NCBI RefSeq assembly: GCF_004345005.1 | Contig: NZ_SMMX01000005.1 | Location: 62,001-126,000, forward strand | Origin: Extibacter muris | GTDB lineage: Bacteria > Bacillota > Clostridia > Lachnospirales > Lachnospiraceae | Direction of reading: 5' to 3' | DNA: 64,000 bases | Part shown: piece after piece, positions 27,518 through 35,963 of the stretch | How positions within the stretch are numbered: position 1 is the stretch's first letter | Layout: every line of letters begins with the position of its first letter | Position numbers and translations under genes: made by a program | The notes under the pieces: model-generated | What the model was told of the DNA's origin: nothing | Database searches by the model: none | Seen by the model: only the letters and a program-made list of their open reading frames with translations

Positions 27518-28369
27518 CTATTCCTTCCGTGTGACCGGAATCCATACTTCAAACTTGGCGTTGTCCGGATCGGCATTCAGGTATACCTCGATATCAGGTG
27601 CGTCTCCATATTCATATCCGGAACCCGGCAGCCATTCGGTGACAATCCTCTGCTCCAGTTCCTGGATGGAACGGTTGGTCCCTGAACCGGAGAAGATGGC
27701 CCATGTAGCGGCCGGTACATGGTATTCTTCCAGATTGCCGGTCAGCTCCTTGCTGCTAGATACTGCCAGGTAGTATCTCCAATCTTCGTCGTCATGGCAG
27801 GCGCTCACGCCTAACAGCCCCAAAGGTTCGCGGTCCATCATCTGTGCCAGTGCCGGGATAGTGCCGTCCGCGGCTGCTTTCTGCCACATTTCCGGTACGA
27901 CATGAAAGTTCTGTTCAATCTCCTTACTAAGAGGTTCCGATACTCCGATTATGCGGAAAGCTTCTTTTGATTCGATGCGGTAATTCATTTCTTCTACTCC
28001 TTTTATTGTGATTTGAAAACTTACCGGCGGAAACGACTTAAGAGGTGCACCTTCCTTTTTTGCGGCGGAAGGCGTGATACCATGTACGTTCTGAAATGCC
28101 CGGTTGAAGGCAGTAGGAGAGGAATAGCCGTATTTTAATGCGATATCCAGAATCTTTGCTCCGGCATCCTGAAGATCTGCAGCGGCAAGCGTCATCCGCC
28201 TGCGGCGGATGTACTCGGAGAGCGGGGTGCCTGACATATAGGCGAACATCCGCTGGAAATGATAGGTGGAGCAGCAGGCGATCTTGGCGGCCCGCGTAAA
28301 ATCTATCTCCTCCGTAATATTTTCTTCTATATAATTCACTGCTTTGTTAAGACGTTCTATCCAATCCAT
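27518..28369 (-). CDS. AraC-family regulator with GyrI-like effector-binding domain
   Basis: 283 residues: N-terminal AraC helix-turn-helix pair (ITEEIDFTRAAKIACCSTYH, ILDIALKYGYSSPTAFNRAF) and a C-terminal GyrI-like small-molecule domain (YRIESKEAFRIIGVSEPLSK onward). ATG 28369 follows AAAGGAG; the longer frame to 28435 lacks a site. Such proteins (Rob/SoxS-like, BltR-like) respond to drugs or metabolites. No adjacent target gene is evident. Confidence 0.88.
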   Translation of the reverse strand: MDWIERLNKAVNYIEENITEEIDFTRAAKIACCSTYHFQRMFAYMSGTPLSEYIRRRRMTLAAADLQDAGAKILDIALKYGYSSPTAFNRAFQNVHGITPSAAKKEGAPLKSFPPVSFQITIKGVEEMNYRIESKEAFRIIGVSEPLSKEIEQNFHVVPEMWQKAAADGTIPALAQMMDREPLGLLGVSACHDDEDWRYYLAVSSSKELTGNLEEYHVPAATWAIFSGSGTNRSIQELEQRIVTEWLPGSGYEYGDAPDIEVYLNADPDNAKFEVWIPVTRKE

Positions 28370-28540
28370 CCGTACCTTCTCCTTTTCATATGTATCATTA
28401 TAGTTGCTTCTGTCTCCGGATACCTCTCTTTCCATGCACGAAAAAGAGAGGATTTTTACATAAATGAACGGTGTTATTATTATACAGTTTTACCGAAAAG
28501 ATACAAGTCCTTTCCTTTCGCCGGGAAAGATGATATAATA

Positions 28541-28569
28541 TTGACGTATATTGTGGCTTTGTTTATGAA
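28541..28569 (+). promoter_or_regulatory. Promoter of gdpP-rplI-dnaB
   Basis: TTGACG, 17 bases, TATGAA. Confidence 0.65.
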
Positions 28570-28609
28570 AAGAATGTGACTGAGATCAGTCAGATTAGAG
28601 GATGGAGAT

Positions 28610-30664
28610 ATGAAAGAAAAGAAGAAAGTCCAGCTGAAAGGCCAGCTGAGACTGTATATGCAGTGGCCGGCCATCATGGCGCTGTTCCTTGTGGCCGTGA
28701 ACATATGGATATATAAGATAGACAGACGTGCGGGAGCGCTGATGTTCATATTCCTGCTCATCTATATCGTGATGGTCGGGATACTGTACCTGTACAGCAA
28801 GTCCATCATCATGAAGGATCTGGTTGAATTTGCGGCCCAGTATGGCATCGTGCAGAATACCCTTCTGCGGGAGCTGTCTGTTCCGTACGCGATTCTGCTG
28901 GAGGACGGCAAAGCGATATGGATGAATGACAAGTTCGAGGAGATATTTGGAAAAAGGCCGAAAGGGGAGGCATATATCAGCAAGTATATTCCGGAGCTGA
29001 ATAAGAACATATTCCCGAAAGAAGAGAACGAATCCGTGGAAATGGACGTCTACTACGAGAACCGGGAATATAAGGCGGAGCTCCGGCGCGTGTCGGTTGA
29101 GGGATTCAACGAGACAGAGCAGCTGATGGAGCTGCCAAAAGAGCGGGAGTATTTCATCGCGGTACACCTGAATGATGTGACGGAACTGAACATATGTAAG
29201 AAGGAAAATGAAGAACAGCGTCTCGTATCGGGGCTTATATATATTGACAATTATGATGAAGTGATCAACAGCGTGGAAGAAGTGCGCCAGTCGCTCCTGA
29301 TGGCGCTCGTCGACCGTAAGATCAACCAGTACATCGCCAGGGTGGACGGAATCGTCAAGAAGCTGGAAAATGACAAGTATTTTATCGCCATAAAGAAACA
29401 GTATTTCAAGAAGCTGGAGGAGGATAAGTTTTCTCTGCTGGAAGATGTGAAGTCTGTCAATATCGGGAACGGGATTCCGGCCACCTTGAGCATCGGGCTG
29501 GGCCTGAGCAATTCCGCGTATTCACAGAGCTATAACTATGCCCGTGTGGCCATAGACCTTGCGCTTGCCCGAGGCGGGGACCAGGCTGTAATCAAGGACT
29601 GCAGCGGCATCACCTACTATGGCGGCAAGCGGGAACAGACCTCGAAGAATACGAGGGTGAAGGCGAGGGTGAAGGCGGAAGCGCTCCGGGAATTTATCAC
29701 GGTGAAAGAGCATATCCTTGTCATGGGGCATAAGCTTACGGATGTAGATTCTTTTGGTGCTGCCGTCGGTATATACAGAGCCGCGGCGGCGCTTGAGAAG
29801 AAGGCCCACATCATCATCAATGAAGTGTCGGCATCGCTTCGCCCGCTGTATGAGGTGTATGCCAGCGACCCTGCCTATCCCGAGGACCTGTTCCTGAACT
29901 CGCAGCAGGCCATCGATATGGCGGACGGAGATACGATGGTCGTCGTCGTGGACACGAACAGGCCGCAGATGACAGAGTGCGAGGAGCTGCTCCGCATGAC
30001 GCGTACGATCGTCGTGCTCGACCATCACAGGCAGAGCAGTGACAATATCGACAATGCGCTGCTGTCCTATATAGAGCCGTATGCATCATCGGCCTGTGAG
30101 ATGGTTGCGGAGGTCCTGCAGTATATCGTGGACGACATCAAGATACCGAACATAGAGGCGAGCAGCCTGTACGCGGGTATCATGATCGACACGAACAATT
30201 TCATGAACCGGACGGGCGTGCGTACATTTGAGGCGGCTGCCTTCCTGCGCCGCTGCGGCGCGGACATTACGCTTGTCCGCAAGATGTTCCGGGACGATAT
30301 GGACGCATACCGCGCGAAGGCGGAGATTATCAGCAGCGCGGAAGTGTACAAGGAAAAGTTTGCCATAGCAAGGGGGGCGGGCCTTCACATAGAAAGCCCG
30401 ACCATCATAGGCGCGCAGGCGGCCAACGAACTGCTTGACATCAGCCAGATCAAGGCATCCTTTGTACTGACAGATTACAATGGGAAGATATATATCAGCG
30501 CCCGCTCTATCGATGAAGTCAATGTACAGATTATTATGGAGCGGCTCGGCGGCGGCGGACATATGAATGCCGCGGGCGCGCAGCTGCTAGACCTGGACAT
30601 CGACGGGGCGGTGGAGAAGCTGAAAGAAGTCATACGAGACATGGTAGAAGGAGGAGACATCTAA
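28610..30664 (+). CDS. gdpP: Cyclic-di-AMP phosphodiesterase GdpP
   Basis: 684 residues: two N-terminal membrane segments, a degenerate PAS domain, a degenerate GGDEF domain (no GGDEF motif visible; the region reads ARGGDQAVIKD), then DHH (MGHKLTDVDSFGAAVG, VVVDTNRP, VVLDHHRQS) and DHHA1 (GGGGHMNAAGAQ). Hydrolyses c-di-AMP to pApA at the membrane. Same domain order and length as GdpP/YybT. First gene of the conserved gdpP-rplI-dnaB group; its stop is 1 base from the rplI start. Confidence 0.96.
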   Translation: MKEKKKVQLKGQLRLYMQWPAIMALFLVAVNIWIYKIDRRAGALMFIFLLIYIVMVGILYLYSKSIIMKDLVEFAAQYGIVQNTLLRELSVPYAILLEDGKAIWMNDKFEEIFGKRPKGEAYISKYIPELNKNIFPKEENESVEMDVYYENREYKAELRRVSVEGFNETEQLMELPKEREYFIAVHLNDVTELNICKKENEEQRLVSGLIYIDNYDEVINSVEEVRQSLLMALVDRKINQYIARVDGIVKKLENDKYFIAIKKQYFKKLEEDKFSLLEDVKSVNIGNGIPATLSIGLGLSNSAYSQSYNYARVAIDLALARGGDQAVIKDCSGITYYGGKREQTSKNTRVKARVKAEALREFITVKEHILVMGHKLTDVDSFGAAVGIYRAAAALEKKAHIIINEVSASLRPLYEVYASDPAYPEDLFLNSQQAIDMADGDTMVVVVDTNRPQMTECEELLRMTRTIVVLDHHRQSSDNIDNALLSYIEPYASSACEMVAEVLQYIVDDIKIPNIEASSLYAGIMIDTNNFMNRTGVRTFEAAAFLRRCGADITLVRKMFRDDMDAYRAKAEIISSAEVYKEKFAIARGAGLHIESPTIIGAQAANELLDISQIKASFVLTDYNGKIYISARSIDEVNVQIIMERLGGGGHMNAAGAQLLDLDIDGAVEKLKEVIRDMVEGGDI

Positions 30665-30665
30665 G

Positions 30666-31115
30666 ATGAAGGTAATATTAAAAGAAGACGTAAAATCACT
30701 TGGCAAGAAAGGGGATATCGTAGAGGTAAGCAACGGATATGCCAGAAACTTTATCCTTAAGAATAACAAAGGCGTCGAGGCCAACAGTAAGAACCTGAAT
30801 GACCTGAAGCTGAAGAAAGCGAATGCAGACAAGGTGGCGCAGGAGCAGTATGAGGCGGCGAAGGAACTGGGAGCCAGGATCGAGGCGGGCAAGATAGAAG
30901 TGTCCATCAAGGTAGGGGAAGGCGGCAAGGCGTTCGGAGCCGTGTCCTCTAAAGAAATCTCCGCAGAGGTGAAGGGACAGATGGGCCTGGAGATAGATAA
31001 GAAGAAAGTGCAGCTTAAAGAGACGATCAAGACGCTTGGGACCCACAATGTCCCGATTAAACTGCATCCGAAGGTGACAGCAGAACTGAAAGTCGTTGTT
31101 ACGGAAGAAGTATAG
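30666..31115 (+). CDS. rplI: 50S ribosomal protein L9
   Basis: 149 residues, N-terminal MKVILKEDVKSLGKKGDIVEV and GYARNFILKNN (L9 signature) with long central helix and C-terminal domain. GGAGG lies inside the end of gdpP. Confidence 0.98.
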   Translation: MKVILKEDVKSLGKKGDIVEVSNGYARNFILKNNKGVEANSKNLNDLKLKKANADKVAQEQYEAAKELGARIEAGKIEVSIKVGEGGKAFGAVSSKEISAEVKGQMGLEIDKKKVQLKETIKTLGTHNVPIKLHPKVTAELKVVVTEEV

Positions 31116-31127
31116 GAGGATTGCGGT

Positions 31128-32468
31128 ATGGAAGAGGCGCTCATTAAAAGAGTCATGCCCCATAGCGTGGAAGCGGAACAGTCTGTCGTAGGTGCCATGC
31201 TGATGGATAAAGATGCCATCCTGACGGCATCGGAGATTATCAGCGGGCAGGACTTCTACCAGTCCGCCTACGGAGTGATATTTGATTCCATGGTGGAACT
31301 CTTTAACGAGGGAAAGCCGGTGGACTTGATTACGCTGCAGGAGCGGTTGAAAGAGAAGGACGTGCCGGCAGAGATCGCAAGCCTGGAATTTGTCAAGGAT
31401 CTGGTGACGGCTGTGCCCACATCTGCCAATGTGAAATATTATGCCGACATCGTGTCCGACAAGGCCATGATGCGCAAGCTCATCAAGCTCAATGAAGAGA
31501 TCGCCAATATCTGCTATGCGGGAAAAGAGCCGCTCGAATCGGTACTTGAAACGACGGAGAAATCCGTATTCGATCTGCTGCAGAGGCGGAATACCGGTGA
31601 CTATGTCCCGATAAAGGATGTCGTGCTCAACGCGCTGGACCGCATTGAGAAGGCGTCCAAGAACAAAGGGACCGTGACAGGGATCCCGACTGGCTTTGTG
31701 GATCTGGACTATAAGCTGTCCGGCCTTCAGCCGTCCGACCTGGTGCTCGTGGCGGCCAGGCCTTCCATGGGCAAGACGGCATTTGTACTGAACATCGCCC
31801 AGTATATCGCGTTCAAAAAAGAGAAGGGCGTGGCGATCTTCAGCCTGGAGATGTCCAAGGAACAGCTCGTGAACCGTCTGTTCTCCCTCGAATCCCAGGT
31901 GGATGCCCAGGCTCTCAGAACGGGTAACATGAAGGATTCCGACTGGGAGAAGCTCATAGAAGGCGCCGGAATTATCGGCCAGTCCAACCTGATCATAGAT
32001 GATACGCCCGGCATATCCGTGTCCGAGCTCCGGTCCAAATGCAGGAAGTACAAGCTGGAGCATGGACTGGATGTCGTCATCATCGACTACCTGCAGCTTA
32101 TGACCGGAAGTATAGGCAAGAGCTCGGAGTCAAGACAGCAGGAGATATCGGAGATATCCCGTTCCCTGAAGGCGCTGGCAAGGGAGCTGAGCGTTCCCGT
32201 CATCGCGCTGTCACAGCTCAGCCGTGCGGTGGAGAGCAGGCCGGATAAGAGGCCGATGCTTTCCGACCTGCGTGAATCCGGGGCGATAGAGCAGGATGCC
32301 GACGTGGTCATGTTCATATACAGGGATGAATATTATAATAAGGATTCAGAATATAAAAGGCAGGCAGAGATTATTATTGCAAAACAAAGAAACGGCCCTG
32401 TAGGGACCGTTCATCTGGCTTGGCTTGGCGAGTACACGAAATTTGCCAACCTAAGCAGGCAGGAATAA
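31128..32468 (+). CDS. dnaB: Replicative DNA helicase DnaB
   Basis: 446 residues: N-terminal primase-interaction domain (MPHSVEAEQSVVGAMLMD) and RecA-like motor with ARPSMGKTAFVLNIA, FSLEMSKEQL, IIDYLQLM and LSDLRESGAIEQDAD. Unwinds DNA as a hexamer at the fork. No intein. Its 3' end overlaps a convergent gene by 18 bases. Confidence 0.97.
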   Translation: MEEALIKRVMPHSVEAEQSVVGAMLMDKDAILTASEIISGQDFYQSAYGVIFDSMVELFNEGKPVDLITLQERLKEKDVPAEIASLEFVKDLVTAVPTSANVKYYADIVSDKAMMRKLIKLNEEIANICYAGKEPLESVLETTEKSVFDLLQRRNTGDYVPIKDVVLNALDRIEKASKNKGTVTGIPTGFVDLDYKLSGLQPSDLVLVAARPSMGKTAFVLNIAQYIAFKKEKGVAIFSLEMSKEQLVNRLFSLESQVDAQALRTGNMKDSDWEKLIEGAGIIGQSNLIIDDTPGISVSELRSKCRKYKLEHGLDVVIIDYLQLMTGSIGKSSESRQQEISEISRSLKALARELSVPVIALSQLSRAVESRPDKRPMLSDLRESGAIEQDADVVMFIYRDEYYNKDSEYKRQAEIIIAKQRNGPVGTVHLAWLGEYTKFANLSRQE

Positions 32469-32807
32469 TTTTTTGAGCTTTTCCACTGGGCCGGTTCCCG
32501 CTGCAGCTTTCCGGTAAGATTGCTGCTGGCGGATGAGCTGGTCCAGTTTTTTGAACTGTTCTTCTTCCTGGCGCTCTTTTGCATCGAGCAGGAATGACAT
32601 CTCTTTGCTGAACATGGAGAGAAGAACTTCATTGTTGTTTTCCAGCATCCGCTTCATGTACAGCTGCTCCCGCGTACGGCGGATATCGGGGATCAGAGCC
32701 TTCAGATCTGAAAAAGGCACCCCCTGCTCGTACAATTCTTTGATACAGCCATACAGTTTTGCGTCGTCTTTTGTCTCGCGTCTCAACTGTTCTAATGCGT
32801 TTCCCAT
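32451..32807 (-). CDS. Unrecognised charged, helical protein
   Basis: 118 residues, no signal or membrane segment; a short globular N-terminus (KLYGCIKELYEQGVPFSDLK) then a Glu/Lys/Gln-rich probable coiled coil (EMSFLLDAKERQEEEQFKK). GGGGGTATAATAATG gives a plausible ribosome site. Convergent with dnaB, overlapping its last 18 bases. I do not recognise a family. Confidence 0.55.
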   Translation of the reverse strand: MGNALEQLRRETKDDAKLYGCIKELYEQGVPFSDLKALIPDIRRTREQLYMKRMLENNNEVLLSMFSKEMSFLLDAKERQEEEQFKKLDQLIRQQQSYRKAAAGTGPVEKLKKLFLPA

Positions 32808-33017
32808 TATTATACCCCCTTATGAATAAAGATTCTTTCATGGAATTATCATAGCATACTAATATGGTAAAACGAGTCAAAACCCGTCGAGGACAAGCAA
32901 AAAATAAAAAAGGCATATTTATTGCATTTTATGCAAAAATTGTGAAAAGCATTCTAAAAAAATGATATAATAAAAACGAGAGCAATTGTTAAAATATGGA
33001 ATAGATGAGGGTAAGAT

Positions 33018-34303
33018 ATGTATTGCAGAAAGTGCGGTGCAGAAAATGATGCAGGCAGCAGGTTCTGCTGTAAGTGCGGCGCCCCGGTCCAGGGGATTTC
33101 GGAAGGGGCAGAAGGAGCGGACGGAGGTTCCCATAGAAGAAACAGGAAGATCCTGTGTATCGTCCTGGCGTCCTGTGTCCTTGTGGCGTCTGTTGCCATA
33201 GCCGCGGTAGCAATATCAAAGAAGAGCAGTGAAAAAAGGTTCGGCGATAATGTGGCCAGGGCGGGCAAATATATGGAAGAGCTGGACTATGACAAGGCCG
33301 AGGACAGTTATCTGAAAGCTATCAGCATTGATGAGAAGCAGGAAAGCCATACTTGCAGCTGGCACGCATATATGAGAAGAAGAATGAGCCGGAAAAAGCC
33401 AGGGCGATTCTGGAAAAAGGCGTTAAAAACACTGGAAGCGGCACGATAAAGAATAAGTATAACCTTTATACATATGTGGATGAGGTGCTCATCCCGGAGC
33501 TCGGGCAGTGCAGCCCGGGAACTTACACGACAGAGTATAAAAAGTCCGGCCAATACAGTGCATACGTGGAGAGCATACACAGTGAGAAAGGGGTCGTCAC
33601 GTCAAGGATAATGGACTTCGATTCCGACGGGGAGGAAGAGCTTCTGGTTGCGGTGATGGACAACACGGCAGAGGATGAACTGTTCCATACGCAGAGAAAT
33701 AAAATAGTTCTGCAGATGTATGAAAATTCAGGCGGTAAAGTTGTCAAGAATGCGGAGTGGGACGCGTCACAAGCAGTTCTCGGAATGTTTGACTTTGAGG
33801 AAGATATATTATTTTTAAAAGAGATAGATAATATTATCTATATTTGTGGCAGCTTTTCAAGCCTAATGAATGTTCTGGGGGACGGCTGGTCATTTGAATC
33901 ATTTATTCTGACATACGATGGTAATTTCCAGAAGTATGCGGGTACTGATGGGCCAGACGGTGGATCATTTTTTGATGAGAGGATGAATGAAGCCTATATC
34001 ATGGCGGACAGGCTGGATGGAATTGGACTTACAGCATCAGCATCTGCTATGAGAGACACCTGGATGCTGAAGCTGTCTATGGAAGACGACAAGGATGATG
34101 TACTCTTTACTATAAAAGGAAACAGGCAGGAAGAGTACCACTATGTATATCAAGACGAGATTACTCCGGAGGCGCTTGGAAAAATTGATTTGGAATTTGC
34201 TATCTGGCAGCAGGGAGAATACAAGAAGCAGGAGGGCCAGGGCACAGCCGTCACAGGAAGTGATACGAATCCCGCCGGGGATTACAGGGCGGCGTCGATA
34301 TGA
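33018..34303 (+). pseudogene. Zinc-ribbon/TPR membrane protein with one-base frameshift
   Basis: Starts with a double-Cys zinc ribbon (YCRKCGAEND, FCCKCGAPV), one membrane segment (ILCIVLASCVLVASVAIAA), then a TPR-like repeat (YMEELDYDKAEDSYLKAISI). At 33343-33345 the frame breaks: one extra A would join it to the next frame (LQLARIYEKKNEPEKARAIL), which continues the TPR and a large extracytoplasmic domain to 34303. Either a recent mutation, phase variation in a short A run, or a sequencing error. Confidence 0.75.
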
Positions 34304-34434
34304 ATAAGGAGCTCGTTGTCAGTGAAAACATGTCGCCCCACGCGTGGAAGAATCCGGTATGGCGCCACAGGGACGGTTCCATAGCAGAATGGTGAGACAA
34401 CGGATAGTTCGGCTGTCCCAAAGCCGCCGATAAT

Positions 34435-34481
34435 AAAAAAGCATTGACTGTAACCGCATAGGATTACAGCAATGCTTTTTT
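34435..34481. terminator. Bidirectional terminator
   Basis: AAAAAAGCATTG..CTGTAA pairs with TTACAG.CAATGCTTTTTT; serves the plus gene and the convergent ferredoxin gene. Confidence 0.8.
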
Positions 34482-34507
34482 CATTATCACTTGATTAAAA
34501 AAGCCGA

Positions 34508-34678
34508 TTAGCCCTGAGAAATAGCTCCTGTTGGACATTGAGCTGCACATGCGCCACAATCAACACAAGCGTCTGCATCGATTTCATAATGGTCTGCGCC
34601 CTGAGCAATAGCTCCTACCGGACATTCAGCTTCGCAAGCTCCGCAGCTTACACATTCATCACTAATTACGTGTGCCAT
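34508..34678 (-). CDS. 2[4Fe-4S] ferredoxin
   Basis: 56 residues, clostridial ferredoxin with two CxxCxxCxxxCP clusters (CVSCGACEAECP and CVDCGACAAQCP). AAGGAGGG precedes the ATG. Soluble low-potential electron carrier, for instance for pyruvate:ferredoxin oxidoreductase and hydrogenase; in PFL-type organisms it may also help activate radical enzymes. Confidence 0.96.
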   Translation of the reverse strand: MAHVISDECVSCGACEAECPVGAIAQGADHYEIDADACVDCGACAAQCPTGAISQG

Positions 34679-34810
34679 AGTATGTACCCTCCTTCTTAAT
34701 TATCGATAGACATAATCCAATTTTGTCTATTCCTATCATAATACAAATAAATTAAATATACAAGTAAAATCATGCTTTAAATTAAGTACAAAGCGCGAAG
34801 GAAATCCCCT

Positions 34811-35572
34811 TTATCCGGGTGCTTCTTTCGCTGCCTTATATGCGGACAATATGACCTTTCTGGCCGCTTCGGCGTCCTCTTTTGACGGCTCTTTCGTGTC
34901 CTTCAGAGGATAGTCGTATCCCATGCTCTCATATTTGGAACGGCCCATGGAATGGTACGGCAGGACATCGAGGGCCTTGACATTGCCAAGCTCCGCCATA
35001 AAGCGCCCCAGTCCCTGCAGATATTCTTTATAGAATGTGATGCCGGGGACGATGACGTGCCGGATCCAGACCGGAATCTGCCTCTCGTCCAGATAGCGGG
35101 CAAAATCCAGGACCCTTTCATTGGAATGGCCCGTCAGTACCTTGTGCCTGCTGTCGTCCATGTGCTTGATATCGAGCAGTATCAAGTCTGTAAGTGATAA
35201 TAATTGATCAAGTTGATTCATGGATATCTCATTGTTCGGGTTGAACATGATGCCTGACGTATCCACACATGTGTGGATATCATGCTTTTTCAGGTTCCTA
35301 AACAGCTCTGTGAGAAATTCCATCTGCATCATCGGCTCTCCGCCTGTCACAGTAACGCCGCCGCTTCTGTAGAACGGAAGGTTAGAGTAGAATCCGTCCA
35401 GCACCTCATCCACCGACATCGTCTTGCCGGTGCGCAGCTCCCACGTATCCGGGTTGTGGCAGTAGAGGCAGCGCATCGGGCAGCCCTGGAAGAAGATGAC
35501 ATAACGGATGCCAGGGCCGTCCACCGTCCCGCAGCTTTCAATTGAATGTATAAATCCTTTCAATAAATCCAC
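34811..35572 (-). CDS. pflA: Pyruvate formate-lyase activating enzyme
   Basis: 253 residues of the radical-SAM family: GCPMRCLYCHNPDTW holds the CxxxCxxC cluster ligands, followed by GGVTVTGGEPMMQ. It installs the glycyl radical on the formate-lyase partner. GTG 35572 opens the frame; TTG 35563, 5 bases past GGGGTGG, would give the more usual KGFIHSIES start. Downstream of the split formate-lyase genes, with a long palindrome between. Confidence 0.94.
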   Translation of the reverse strand: MDLLKGFIHSIESCGTVDGPGIRYVIFFQGCPMRCLYCHNPDTWELRTGKTMSVDEVLDGFYSNLPFYRSGGVTVTGGEPMMQMEFLTELFRNLKKHDIHTCVDTSGIMFNPNNEISMNQLDQLLSLTDLILLDIKHMDDSRHKVLTGHSNERVLDFARYLDERQIPVWIRHVIVPGITFYKEYLQGLGRFMAELGNVKALDVLPYHSMGRSKYESMGYDYPLKDTKEPSKEDAEAARKVILSAYKAAKEAPG

Positions 35573-35586
35573 CCCATTTCTATAGA

Positions 35587-35664
35587 AGGGACAGGGTAAA
35601 GAGCGGTTGGGGACGGGGGTTTTTTAAAAAACCCCCGTCCCCAACCGCGTCTTGCCCTGTCCCT
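35587..35664. repeat. Long near-perfect palindrome in the pfl locus
   Basis: A perfect 23-bp arm pair meeting at TTTTTT/AAAAAA with no loop (35603-35648), extended after a short mismatch by AGGGACAGGG / CCCTGTCCCT. It separates the glycyl-radical subunit gene from pflA and touches the stop of the former. Confidence 0.9.
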
Positions 35665-35905
35665 ACATGTTATTGTGGAAGGTTCGGGCGATGACGTCAT
35701 CCTGCTGTTCTTTTGTAAGCTTGATGAAGTTTACCGCATATCCGGATACGCGTACGGTGAGCTGCGGGTAGCTTTCGGGATGCTTCTGTGCGTCCAGCAA
35801 TGTCTCCTTCGAGAATACATTTACGTTCAGGTGGTGTCCCCCCTGTTCTACGTATCCGTCCAGCATTGCTACAAGATTATCTATCTGCTGTTTGTTTACT
35901 GCCAT
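35663..35905 (-). CDS. Separate glycyl-radical subunit of pyruvate formate-lyase (GrcA-like)
   Basis: 80 residues that match the C-terminal end of standard Pfl[18 protein letters not shown], then [12 protein letters not shown] with radical Gly55, and [11 protein letters not shown]. It has its own ATG and AGGAGG, 58 bases downstream of the large subunit gene. In enterobacteria the similar YfiD/GrcA is a spare part replacing oxygen-damaged PFL; here the large subunit lacks this region, so this protein should be essential for catalysis. Confidence 0.9.
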   Translation of the reverse strand: MAVNKQQIDNLVAMLDGYVEQGGHHLNVNVFSKETLLDAQKHPESYPQLTVRVSGYAVNFIKLTKEQQDDVIARTFHNNM

Positions 35906-35963
35906 AACGAGTTCCTCCTCTTAATGATTGTTTATCATGGCTGCCTTATGATTTGCAGCCGGG

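Noticed and set aside
30696-32063. 455-residue minus-strand frame opposite rplI and dnaB
   Set aside because: Lies fully over two certain genes; composition is that of a reverse-frame shadow.
34300-34395. 31-residue frame starting with ATGA overlap after the zinc-ribbon gene
   Set aside because: No ribosome site or recognisable product; contains a repeat-like CACAGGGACGGTTCC and is more likely a repeat scrap.
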